DNA of 64,000 nucleotides, taken from contig NW_003314266.1 of the NCBI RefSeq assembly GCF_000143415.4, positions 3,003,965 through 3,067,964 of the forward strand, in the 5' to 3' direction. Positions within the stretch are counted from its first letter, which is position 1. Each line of letters opens with the position of its first letter. Source of the stretch: Selaginella moellendorffii (Eukaryota > Streptophyta > Lycopodiopsida > Selaginellales > Selaginellaceae). Below are positions 20,930 through 30,982 of this stretch, one piece after another. Under the pieces are notes generated by a model. The model was given only the letters and a program-made list of their open reading frames with translations. It had not been told where the DNA came from and did not search any database. A program made the translations under genes and the position numbers.

Positions 20930-23717
20930 GGTGCAAGAATTCCATGAAAGGGATTATTTTTGTGCAGATGATTTAGATTGGAATTTGTCTAAATCTAATG
21001 AAACTATAGCTCCTATTGTGTATATATTACAAAATAATGTGAACAAGTTTTCAGATGGTGAGAGGAGAAGGGGTGATAAAGTGGATTTTTGGCAATTTTC
21101 TAACAAAAATCGTGATCTTGGAGATTTGAAACAACCCAAAAACGCAAGCTTTTTTATCATTAATCAGGTATATTTTTTTAACAAAATATAATTACTAACT
21201 TCTTGATACAGGTATTGGTGTGAATATGGAAAACAAGATGCTCGTGAAACATCCTCTATTATGATTGCTGAATCTACACCAAAGTTAGAACCTGGAAGTA
21301 GACTAAGTCAAAATTCTAATAAGCGGGGCTGCCTTTTGCAATTTTTTGGTCAAATAGTTTTACAAATGGCCTGATTATGTGCAAATTACATATTATCATA
21401 GAGAGCATTGCGATAAGAATAAGATTCCTTGTCATGGTCAACTTGATTTGACTGGAGGAAAGTCATTATTTCCTCAGAAGCTTTCAGCAAATATTTGGCA
21501 TTGGGTGATTCATATGATTCAGTAGGATTTCACATCAAATCAGATTTATGATGAGTATATACAGATTGTGGGAAGGAACAAGTCAGCTGGTGAACCTCCT
21601 CATTGAGATGATTTTCTAACTATGCGGGATATCAACAATTTGCATAGGAAGTATTCACTTCCAACTTATCGATTACATAAAAATGATGCACAGAGTGTAC
21701 GTATTTGGAAGAACACAAATCCCGAGAAAATATTTTTCTATCAAGAAGGTGATTGAGGTAAAGATTGTTTTACTATTGGGATTTAGACAACTTGGCAACT
21801 ACAAAAGATGGTGGACTTTTCAAATAATAATTTATTGAGTCTTGATGCAACTTTTGGAATTAATCGCTACAAGGTAAAATTTTCATTAATTTTTAAGTGA
21901 ATAATATTTAATAATTTACAATTCCCATTATACACCATGCTTGCTTTTGATTATCATGGAAATGATATTCCAATTGTATGGGTTTTAACTTCTAGTGAGA
22001 AAGGAGAACATATGAAGAATTGGATGATAGCTCTTAAAAAATAAGTTTTAGAACACATGCCAAATTAGAAACCACAGGCGATAATGATTAATGATGCTGA
22101 AGCAAAGATTAATGCTATAAGGTAATTAATTTGATATAAAATAATTTAATTGTTTTCTTCTATATAGAGCTACATTTGATTGTCAAATATTATTATATAT
22201 TTGGCATGTAAGGAGGAATTGGCTTAAACATATTATTTGTAAAGTGAAATCTTGGGATATTAGGATGGAAATATGGAAACGTTTTAGAGATATTATGTAT
22301 TATTCAATTCATGCAACTTTTCATGATGATAATATTATGTGAGCTGAAATTAAACAACTTATTGAACATTTTGAGGTGGATTTTCAAAATGAAGTAGCCT
22401 TTATCAAGTATTTTTAAGATGAATGGAAGGATAAAGTTGGTAAGTGAATTAATATTTTAATTTTTATAATTTATTTTAATTTATATTTGATAGATATGTG
22501 GGTTGTTACTGCTTGAAATTTCCCTCATGCTAACAAGGAAACAAATAGTTCGATTGAGGCATTCCATACAAATATGAAAGCTATACTCTTGTTTGAAAAA
22601 AAATATGCTCACAATCAAAGGATGGATTGGGCAATTCATCAACTTACTACTAAGGTTCATGCAAGGTACTGGTTTACTAGTTATTGCAAAAATCATGGTT
22701 TTGTCCGAAACCATATATATGAAAAACTAATCGATGGTGTGATTGTTAAAGCAAGAAATATTAACGACTCTCAAGTAAAATTCGATAAGGACAATACTCA
22801 CAAATCCTATGTACAATTCTCTTCAAATCTAGCTATATGGTATCTTGTTGTCGGAGGTGAAGGCCACAGTGATTGGGCTTTTTCAACTTAGTGTAATTGT
22901 CCAACCAAAGAAAACTTTTGCAAGCATCAAGCAAAAGTTATTATGTTAAAACAAAGAGAAAAAACCGATTGGACTACAACTAGTTATGAAGTTCAACCAT
23001 CACAATCACATGCAATTTTAGAACTTGGGTTGGATGACTTATTTTATCGTTATCAAGATTTTGAAGCACTTGACTTGGAAGCTATGACAGAGGTAATTCA
23101 CTTATTAATGAAAATTTTGAAATACTTATAAAAATTTGAGCAGGAAGAAAACATTTATCAAAATGTTTATCATGAGTAAGAAATTCAATTGGAGACTACA
23201 TTAGAGGTAAACTAGCATATTTTATATACTAATATATATGAATATTGAGCAGGAAGATATCCATCAAAATATACAGCATCAACAAGAGATTCAGCTAAGG
23301 ACTACTATAGAGGTAATTTACACTAAGTAAATTTTAAATATTGATATGAACTTTGAGCAGGAAGATATCACTCCATCAAAAGTTACAAAAGCGATATTAC
23401 AGCAAAAGATGATAGATATCTTACAAGATCTTTTTGATGAAGAAGCTTTTTTATCTATGGTTGATGAAGATTTAGAAATAATACAGTAGAAGGTTGCAAC
23501 TTTTAAAGCTAGGCCAAATGATCTTATTCATCCTACAACAGAATTTCAACAGCGTGTTGATAGTTATGGTACATCCTTGAAACGAGCAAAACCTTTGGTG
23601 GAAAGAATTACAGGTAAAAGAAAAACTTCTAGTAGTCTAGAAGCAACTTCTTTTACTAGGCAGAGGAAGACAAGAAAGAAAAGCTCTTTAAACGAAAAAC
23701 TCAATCTTAGCAAATAA
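20930..23717 (+). pseudogene. Mutator-like transposase gene, multi-exon, with in-frame stops
   Basis: Coding pieces can be followed through short introns. They include an upstream region at about 21210-21780 (PDYVQITYYHREHCDK), a catalytic-like region at about 21835-22060 (SLDATFGINRYK, an intron, then LAFDYHGNDIPIVW and EKGEHMKNWM), a helical region at about 22200-22440, a SIEAFHTNMK region at about 22550, and the SWIM finger CNCPTKENFCKH at 22892-22927. Downstream are small repeated exons and a basic C-terminus (RQRKTRKKSS) ending at about 23717. The first aspartate of the presumed DDE triad (21844) is visible. TAG or TGA stops interrupt several exons, for example at about 21604, 22043 and 23489. 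It is related to the MULE/FAR1 superfamily; the exact clade is not clear. Confidence 0.75.
23144..23312 (+). repeat. Tandemly duplicated small exons in the transposase gene
   Basis: Two exon-like units, 23144-23206 (63 bp) and 23253-23312 (60 bp), are both bounded by GAGCAG upstream and GAGGTAA downstream. They encode EENIYQNVYHE and EDIHQNIQHQQ followed by EIQL(E/R)TT(L/I)E. A third GAGCAG acceptor at 23361 begins with EDI again. The duplication unit is therefore intron plus exon. The first unit has a TAA stop where the second has CAA. Confidence 0.8.
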
Positions 23718-23855
23718 TAAATAAAAAAACAAACTCTTTACATACTTACATTGCATATATTCAAATTAGTGAGAAGATTTCATAAGTTTACCACTCCTAA
23801 TGGTCATCCATGACACTCATTGGCCACGTAAAGCACGTAGAAAGGCATCCACACG

Positions 23856-24147
23856 TGTGCTGATTGAAATTTGGCTAAGTGTTGGGGCTGTGGCCACGTG
23901 GAAGTAATTTTAGGGCGCATGCTGGGCGTGGGTGGATGTGCGGGGGCAGGTGGGAGTGTGGGCAAGAGCTGTGAGGGCGAGTGGGTGGGTGGGAGCTGTG
24001 TATAGACGATAGCCGCGGGTGGGAGTGCGCAGCAGCAACAGACGGGAGAGAGAGTGCGTTGGAGATAAAACAAAAAGAAGGGCTGATGCCATGTCATTGC
24101 CAGGTAAGCGGAGAAAGAATGAATCAGGATGGTGTTTAACAGGAAGT
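23856..24147 (-). repeat. Right terminal inverted repeat of the Mutator-like element
   Basis: The reverse complement starts ACTTCCTGTTAAACACCATC and matches the left repeat through the C-rich block to CCAAATTTCAATCAGCAC. It is about 20 bp longer than the left copy. Confidence 0.8.
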
Positions 24148-24157
24148 GTCACTTAAG
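24148..24157 (+). repeat. Right target-site duplication of the Mutator-like element
   Basis: GTCACTTAAG, matching GTCACTCAAG at 20482-20491 with one mismatch. The sequence beyond it (TCATTCCCTTTAATTG) continues the interrupted host repeat. Confidence 0.75.
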
Positions 24158-24299
24158 TCATTCCCTTTAATTGCTTATAATATATTTTTTCCCTTTATAT
24201 TTAAACCCCTATAGTCTTTTGAGTTGTTCCTTTTAATTGTTTATAATCTAAGTTCACGCTCTTATGAAAGAAAGTTAATAGCCACAACTCTCTTGAGAG

Positions 24300-24680
24300 C
24301 CCCACTCTCTTGACACTCTACCCCTCAAAACCAAATGTTAATCTCAATATGTGGTGTAATCCCTTAATTAATAAATAAAGTCAGACCCATCTTTTAACAT
24401 CCTACCCCTTAAGATCAAATGTTAATCTCAAAATATAATATGATTCTTCTAACCAACTAACAAAATTAGATTTGTCTCTTGACACCCTACCTTTTAGGAC
24501 CAAATGTTAATCTCAACATGTGGTATGATTTCTTTAGCCAATTAACAAAGTGGGACTTGAAACTAACTTTACCCTTTAAAATTAAATGTCAATTTCAATA
24601 TATGGTGTGAATCCCCTAACCAATTAATAAAGTTGGACATAAAACCCCACTCTAATACCAAATGTTTTAAACCTATCTAC
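24300..24680 (+). repeat. Tandem array of about 80-bp units
   Basis: The core CAAATGTTAATCTCAA followed by ATGTGGTGTAATCCC, AACCAATTAACAAAG and a CACCCTACC block recurs, with anchors at 24332, 24416, 24501, 24583 and 24659 (spacing 84, 85, 82 and 76 bp). Copies are diverged by roughly a tenth or more. It lies just beyond the Mutator-like element. Confidence 0.75.
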
Positions 24681-26202
24681 CTTAACCAATTAAAAAAGAA
24701 AATGTATTTTTGTTCATGGGCCCTTTTTTCTATATTTGAACCTCTATAGATCATTTCTCAAATTGTTCCCTTTGGTTGTTTACATTTATTTCTTTAAAAA
24801 ATATAAAAATTAGAAATTCCTCTCTTTTTCTCTCAAAACACAAGGCATGATGTGATATTAGCCACCAATTTTAAACACAATGATGTTATGATAATATGAA
24901 GAGAGGTTGAAGAATCAATAGGATCATTGTTAACTCTTTTATCAAAAGATATATTCTCAATCACATCATTGCTCCTCAAAATTCTTCTAAAGAACCGCAC
25001 TATAAGGATTTCCACAAGTGAAAATACATTTATATTCACCGCACAAAAAATGACAAGAGAGGAAATAGAATACTAAACTTCATATTTCTAATGTAAAACT
25101 TCAAATGATCTCTTCCATGATTTATGTTTTATACTTTACTAAGTTGCTTTATAAGATTCATTGATGCTTGCTGCATGATCATTAAGCATCATTAATTTCT
25201 TTTTTTCTTTTCTCCTATACCTTTCCTTTTCTACATTCTTGATGGAAGTCATGAAAAATGAGTGGTTGAGCAAAGTTTAATGAAGGTGTTATTCTAATCT
25301 ATTGTTCCTCATTAGATGATAGCTTGTGATTAAGTTTCTTTCATCTTCATGAAAAACTAAAAATGAGAGTTCTTTATTGAGAGCAAAAAGTCCTCATTTT
25401 AGAATAATTCCAATTCTAACTTTATCGAAGACTCTCCTTATTCTTTCAAAAAAATTTAATAAAGAAAGGAGTTATTAAGAAAGTGCTCTTAGATACTTTT
25501 AGAGGGATGAAACTTACATAGTTTACAAGTGGATGCAATATTAGTAGTGGGGATTAGAGTTTTATGCTTATAAAGAAGATATTCAAAACAATAATAGATT
25601 AAGAGATATCTTCATTGCAAATGTAGAATGGATATATGAGTGATAGTGATGAGCAATTTTGGAATAAATTGCTTTGGCTTATCAAAATTATATATTAAAG
25701 TCTTGTTTCCAAGATTCTCACCACTTTGCATTTGATAATTCAATTGTTGTCATTTAAAATTAAGAATTTCTCTTAGCCATTTCCAACATTCTTATAAAGC
25801 ATTATGAAGTGAAAAAAATTTGGTTACAAATTGACACCTTTATGATGGAGTTACATTTGAGGATGCATACCACTATAGCAACTTGCCTTATAGCAATCCA
25901 AAAGAAAATATAAAAAAGGTCTCTAAACCCAAATATACATACAACCCCTAAACTCTATTGGTTAGCTCTTGCAGATTTGGATGAGCACAAGGTTTTGATG
26001 GTTAGGGAGTATCGCATCCTGACACACTAGGGATTATACCAAGTCAAAGGAGAAGCAATGCTTTGCAAAGCACACATAGAGTTTGGCAGCTAGACGAACG
26101 AATATCGGCAAACAAAACGAAGTTATAATCTAGGGATTTGCAGGCTTTGAACCAAAGAAGCAAGGAAAAACGGAGTACGACAAAAACTCTTCACTGCCAT
26201 TT
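24681..26202. other. AT-rich intergenic sequence
   Basis: No conserved coding sequence or RNA gene is evident. Around 24710-24790 is a diverged copy of the repeat into which the Mutator-like element inserted. Towards 26100 the composition returns to that of the gene-rich parts. Confidence 0.5.
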
Positions 26203-26572
26203 GGTCTCATCTTGCCAATGGAGCCACCCGAGCAGCACATCCAGCAGCTTCCCGTTGATAAAATCACCGTGGCTGAGGAGTCATCGAGTTCTTCTGGCTC
26301 AGAGCTCGTCCTCTACAAGTAAGTTTCTCTCGTACATAGAAAAGAGAAGTTTGTCAATGACTTAGCCAACTCGCTCTTCACTTTTTCTTTCTCAGGAGAA
26401 TCACGGAAGTTAAAGAACAGCGCCAGAAGGTGGTCGTGGAATTGATCTGTACTCTCTAGTCGTCCAAAAGTTCCTCGACCCGAGGCTGGCCTGGTGAGAT
26501 CCTGAGCCTCACAGTGAACGAGAAGGTGGACGGCAACTGTCAATCCGTGCACGGCAACATGTAAAATCCATG
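26203..26572 (+). pseudogene. Partial pseudogene copy of the DUF760 gene
   Basis: Residues EQHIQQLPVDK, SGSELVLYK and then, across a retained GTAAGTTTCTC intron (from 26318), RRITEVKEQRQKVVVE match EQHIQQLAADK, SDSELVLYK and RRIAEVKEQERQKAVVE of the intact gene at 28073-29502. Past that point frameshifts and a TAG stop break the frame, while VDGNCQSVHGNM still resembles VDSNWQSVLGDM. The first exon's 5' part and most of exon 2 are absent. The kept intron shows it arose by DNA duplication, not by reverse transcription. Confidence 0.85.
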
Positions 26573-26826
26573 GATCCAAGGTTACCACGGATGATCCTTG
26601 GCTGCCGTTTTGACTGAAGATTGTCAGCACCATGTTCTAAACACGGCAGTGTAAGTGGCAAAATCATCAAGCTCTTGAGAGGAGTCGAGTTTTCCCGCGG
26701 CTGGGATGGATTGACTTGTATTGGAGCATGAGAGTGGCTTTTGTCTTGACAATTAAATCCAAAACTAGCTTCCTGCCTTGGGAATGTTATTATTTACTAT
26801 TCATTTCCAGAAATTTTACTAAGAAC

Positions 26827-27231
26827 TTATGAACATTCATGAAATTCAACAGTATGTTTAGCATGTTCAAAACAACCTCTGAAGGACCACATATACCAAC
26901 CGCCCCAACCTGTAGTGGTATATTTTGCTGCACCAGTAAAAATTATTACATGATAAGTTTCATAACCCATGGAGAAGTCATCACTTTCTATTATTGGATT
27001 TGGATCTGTTTTTTCCTTGAAGTCGTTCTCATTTGCTTGATTATATATAAAAATATTTACCTTATTTTCTTTGAGTTTTGAGTTGTAATAATCTAATTTA
27101 CACATCATAGAACTTTTCATATTTACAGGATTCCAACAATGGTCAAAAGTCTGAGCAATAGTAAAGATTATAGAACATGTAAATCCTAATACCAAAATAA
27201 GGATGAATGAACAAAACTTTACTAATCCCAT
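26827..27231 (-). CDS. Small secreted four-cysteine protein, unknown family (copy 1)
   Basis: A single-exon 134-residue protein. Its start MGLVKFCSFILILVLG opens a clear signal peptide ending near IAQ/TFDHCW; the homologue at 30183 fixes this start rather than an upstream codon. The mature part has four cysteines (in DHCWNP, MMCKLDYY, RGCFEHA and HECS) conserved with the homologue, enough for two disulfides. Shared blocks are CKLDYY, NIFIYN, PNPI-E-DDF and AKYTTTGWGGW followed by an aromatic-rich WSF-GC segment. I do not recognise the family. The tryptophan/glycine-rich TGWGGW core could suggest a small extracellular beta-fold or carbohydrate-binding role, but that is guesswork. Codon use is very AT-rich, unlike the surrounding conserved genes. 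Confidence 0.7.
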   Translation of the reverse strand: MGLVKFCSFILILVLGFTCSIIFTIAQTFDHCWNPVNMKSSMMCKLDYYNSKLKENKVNIFIYNQANENDFKEKTDPNPIIESDDFSMGYETYHVIIFTGAAKYTTTGWGGWYMWSFRGCFEHAKHTVEFHECS

Positions 27232-28072
27232 ATTTGAAGAGAATTTTATATGTCTATTACACTCGTTGTTAAATGGAAATGGACTATGATTTAAATGAAG
27301 TTTCAACAATAAAGGACAAAAAAACATTGTTAACACTTTCTTAAGTCACTACACCAGCTGTCTCTTGTTTTTATTTTTCTGTTATTATTCTCTCTCTATG
27401 TATGGTAATTGTATTGGATTTTTTTAAGCTTAGAAGAAAATTATTTCTCAAGAAATGCTAGTAAAATCAAAAAATGTATCAATATTTTTTGGCAATTTTG
27501 ATATTTATACATATATAGCTAGAATAGTCTTAATTGTCATACCAAGACAACATGAACCATCCTTTGTATTATGAGTCTTGATAATCTTAATTTATCCCTC
27601 TCACTATGCTTTATGATTTTAAGAACAGTAATATATTACTACTTGGACAAAGTAAAAAAAGAATTACTAAATTTTTTATTAATATAGATTCAGTATTGAT
27701 GTGAATAAATCTAAAGCACTAAGATTTTAAGCAGATTTAAGAAAAATTGTGTAACTAAAAGTAGGTATTATTAATATATATGTAGTTAATGACTTTTTAA
27801 ATCTTGAATTGAATTAGTAAAATACCATATCATGTTTTCTAAGGTATATTTAAATTTATATAATTGTCTACCTGTCTACTATTTGCCAGAAAATTCATTT
27901 TTAAAATTGCAAAATTAAATTCTAGATTTTTGCTAGAGTATATATATAAGGGCATTCCAAAGATGTAACTTGTTTTGCATTCAATCAACACAGTTTGAAA
28001 AAGAAGCTGGTGCTCGCAAGCTCCAATACAGATTACTACAAACTCCAAGTTCAAGGGAGTGTCACAGACATC
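27232..28072. other. AT-rich intergenic region
   Basis: It holds the upstream region of the small secreted protein gene (minus strand) and the 3' region of the DUF760 gene. No gene is recognised in it. Confidence 0.5.
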
Positions 28073-29502
28073 TTAGCCAACCAAGTTGTAGTGAGAATCA
28101 ACGTGAGCCTCGGCGTCCCACAAGAAGCTCCCAAACACCACCGCTTCCGTCACCAATCTCCTCAGCCCGGACAAGCTGATGGTAAACGAGTCACCGGCGA
28201 GCAAAACCACGGATCCATCCGGGGCGATCTCCGCCTCGGGCTTGCCAAACAGCGCCTGTGTCTGCCTCTCCACAACGTCCAAGCTCTCCTTGCAACGCAG
28301 CGTCGCAAACCTCTGCAAGCTCTCCGGGTCCAGCGACATGACATAGCTCTTGAGCTTGCTCGGCTTCCATCCCAGCTGCGGGAAAACTCCGGATCCTCCA
28401 AGCCCGCCTCGAGTGGTCGACGATTTTGCCGCTTGCATCGCTTGCACTGCCGCGTTTGCCTCGGCCGCCAGCTTCTCTCCCTCTGCGTCAGTCTTAAAGT
28501 CGAGCTCCTCGGACACTCCCGGCCCTGACTCCACTCCTTGTTCTTCGTCCTCGTGTTTGTCGCTGCTCAGAGCTTTCTTCATGCTCAGGTCGAGCTGATA
28601 TCTCTGGTCGAGACGCCGGAGGAAGTAGCCAAACACCACCGTCGCCGCATAGAGATGGCCGATCTTCATCTTGCTGGCTTGGACCAGAGTGTATGGCTCT
28701 TGGTAGTGCGGCGAGGGGCGGCCGAGGATCATCCCGAGGTGGTCTCTCACGACCTCAAGAACCTCGGCCGAGTGGATCGATTCCATGTCGCCCAGCACGG
28801 ATTGCCAGTTGCTGTCCACCTTTTGGTTCGCGGGGAGGCTCGGAATCTTGGGAACCAGAGCCAGCCTCGAGTCAAGGAACTTTTGGACGACTAGAGAATA
28901 GATCACTTCCACGACCGCTTTCTGGCGCTCCTGTTCTTTAACTTCCGCGATTCTCCTGAGAAAGAAAAATAGAAGAGAGAGTTGGCTTACGTCTTTCCAT
29001 TGACAAACTTCTCTTTTCTACGTAAGAGAGAAACTTACTTGTAGAGGACGAGCTCTGAGTCGGAAGAATTGGTCGACTTCTCAGCCGCGGCGTTCTTATC
29101 AGCGGCAAGCTGCTGGATGTGCTGCTCGGCTGCTTCTAGGAAGAGATGAGGATGGCTCTGGAGCAGCGAGACTAGGAACTGGCCGATGGGCGACTCGGGC
29201 TCCCAAGGACCGACCATGGAAGTGGCACTACTTCTTCCACTCTGAGCTTTGACAATGTGACACGGACCTCTTCCCGGCCTGGAAAACCCATTTTTTATCC
29301 TCAGCGAGTCCCTCTTCCCAAAGAAACTTGTGGAAGCCTGCGAAAGAGACGAGAGAGGAAGCTCAGATCTAGCCACATCTTGCCCAAATTTCCCTACCGT
29401 GAAGTGGATGCTGCGCTTGGCACCGACGCTGGATTGCTGCGCCCGGCACGAGCTGCTCGCAAATCCGCCGCTGCTGGAAGATCCCACTTGCACTGCCGCC
29501 AT
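28073..29502 (-). CDS. Plastid DUF760 protein (UV-B-induced protein At3g17800-like)
   Basis: Coding exons on the minus strand are 29039-29502 and 28073-28955, giving 448 residues; the intron splits a lysine codon (LVLYK-RRIAEVKE). The start opens MAAVQVGSSSSGG, a Ser/Ala-rich chloroplast transit peptide without acids. The body has two related DUF760 halves: one around FLVSLLQSHPHLFLEAAEQH and YTLVQASKMKIGHLYAATVV, the other around YVMSLDPESLQRFATLRCKE and LVTEAVVFGSFLWDAE. An acidic linker (DKHEDEEQGVESG) joins them. The molecular role of the family is unknown; the Arabidopsis member responds to UV-B. A truncated copy lies at 26203-26572. Confidence 0.88.
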
Positions 29503-30182
29503 CGCCGAGACCCGCTGAGACCGCCTCACGCTCTGACCTAAAAATGAAAATCTCACGCGACATTTTGACCCTTTGGTGTCGGAGGAATCCACGTGGCTGC
29601 TTCGCAATGTTCCACGTCGGTCAAAATTCTATGATCCACTAGTTCGTTCGGTGACTAGTTGTTAACATATGTAAAAGGAATATTGGGTGAGGAATCAACT
29701 CCATATACGAAAGTGTTAAGTGGATTAATTTGTAGATGGATTGCTAGAGCACAAATGAATTTATTCCATTTGATTCGTTCGTCCCTTGCTAGATTTTATG
29801 TCAAGTTTTGAGTATACTTGTAAGCACCAAGAATCTCCAGTTAGCTTTCTCCAAGTTTTCAATGATACTCCCAGCATCCAGCACTATCACTAAGTTTAGA
29901 GCTGCCTAGTCCTAAGAAAGACTTCACATTAACATTGGTCAATCTTTTCGTAATTGGATTTTAGTTGTTGGCGCTAGAAAACTTCTAAACACTGCAAGAT
30001 TTTATAATGTTTATTTGTATTAAAATCTGTTGTTCTAAACCTACTGAGAACCATAGGAGAAAGATTTTTACACGTGTCTATATAATTCATATACACTGTT
30101 TTTCATAAATGGTATATATGCTTTTGTTATTAGTTTAATATTTTTATTATATACAAATACAACTTATTCATGCTTTCCGCCC
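29503..30182. other. Divergent intergenic region between DUF760 and secreted protein copy 2
   Basis: It contains both 5' regions. On the left a CCACGTGG (about 29590) lies upstream of the DUF760 start. On the right the DNA becomes AT-rich, with possible TATA sequences near 30080 and 30113. No other gene is seen. Confidence 0.5.
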
Positions 30183-30596
30183 ATGGCATTTCCAAAGTTT
30201 TATTTATTTAGTTTTATTTCACTTTTACTATATACAAGTTTTATAATTGTTACTCTTTCTCAAGGATTTAATCACTGTTGGAATACTGATTGGAAAAAAA
30301 TAATGACTTGTAAATTAGATTATTACAGATCTAAACATAAAGGAAATGCTAATATATTTATATATAACAAATCAAAGTCTTTCAAAGAAGCAATAACTCC
30401 AAATCCAATAGAAGAAACAGATGATTTTCAAATAGACAGTGATGATTTGCAAGCAATAGTTTTTATTGGTACAGCAAAATACACCACTACTGGTTGGGGT
30501 GGCTGGGATTGGTGGTCTTTTACGGGTTGTTACAAACATGTCGATCATACTGTTGAATTTTACGAATATGGACCAAATAAGAATTGTGCAATTTAA
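30183..30596 (+). CDS. Small secreted four-cysteine protein, unknown family (copy 2)
   Basis: A single-exon 137-residue protein. It starts MAFPKFYLFSFISLLLYTSF, a signal peptide cleaved near TLSQG/FNHCW. Four cysteines (NHCWNT, MTCKLDYY, TGCYKH, KNCAI) match those of the protein at 26827-27231, and about half of the mature residues agree, including FIGTAKYTTTGWGGW. Lysine, asparagine and tyrosine are frequent and codon use is AT-rich. The conserved frame between the two copies, despite divergence at many silent-type positions, argues that both are or recently were functional secreted proteins. No family is recognised; self-incompatibility-type or effector-like apoplastic proteins are possible analogies only. 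Confidence 0.75.
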   Translation: MAFPKFYLFSFISLLLYTSFIIVTLSQGFNHCWNTDWKKIMTCKLDYYRSKHKGNANIFIYNKSKSFKEAITPNPIEETDDFQIDSDDLQAIVFIGTAKYTTTGWGGWDWWSFTGCYKHVDHTVEFYEYGPNKNCAI

Positions 30597-30982
30597 TATG
30601 AATTCCTCTTGTACTTTATATTTTATAAAATAATTTGCTATTGCATGCATCAAGGCTTGTTAATTATTATTTAATAATTTAATTAATGAAATATGGTAAA
30701 ATAAATCAGAATATACTAGAAAGTGTTTAAGAAAGTTTATAAATTATAAATACAAAATTAATCTAAATGAATAACAACTGTTAAATGGTAGAATATTCTA
30801 GAATATTTAAATAAATTTCATTAAGTCTAAGAGTAGAAAGACCAATTGATTTTATAACATTCTACTTGGTTTTTACTGCAATTGCCAATAATAATAGTAA
30901 TACTGTTTATACACTTCTCCCACTTCCAAGGGATCTCGCTAAAAAGGAAAAAAGAAGAAAAAAGAAAAAAAAAGGGAGAGTT
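30597..30982. other. Convergent intergenic region
   Basis: AT-rich 3' region of the small secreted protein gene, followed by the A-rich 3' UTR side of clpC (30945-30975 is nearly all purine). No gene seen. Confidence 0.5.

Larger units (their letters stand above)
20492..24147 (+). mobile_element. Mutator-like DNA transposon with long terminal inverted repeats
   Basis: A 3,656-bp element bounded by a 10-bp target duplication. Its terminal inverted repeats are about 270-290 bp long (20492-20760 and 23856-24147) and share TTAAACACCAT near the ends and CCAAATTTCAATCAGCAC at the inner edge. Inside is a broken plus-strand gene with a transposase-like core (SLDATFGINRYK) and a SWIM zinc finger (CNCP...FCKH), the pair of features usual in Mutator-like transposases. 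The inverted repeats are GC-rich, while the interior and the surrounding island are very AT-rich. Stops in the transposase frame make it non-autonomous now. Confidence 0.85.

Noticed and set aside
22574-23131. Two open frames of 105 and 62 codons as independent genes
   Set aside because: They are exon pieces of the broken transposase (SIEAFHTNMK region and the part after the SWIM finger), not stand-alone genes.
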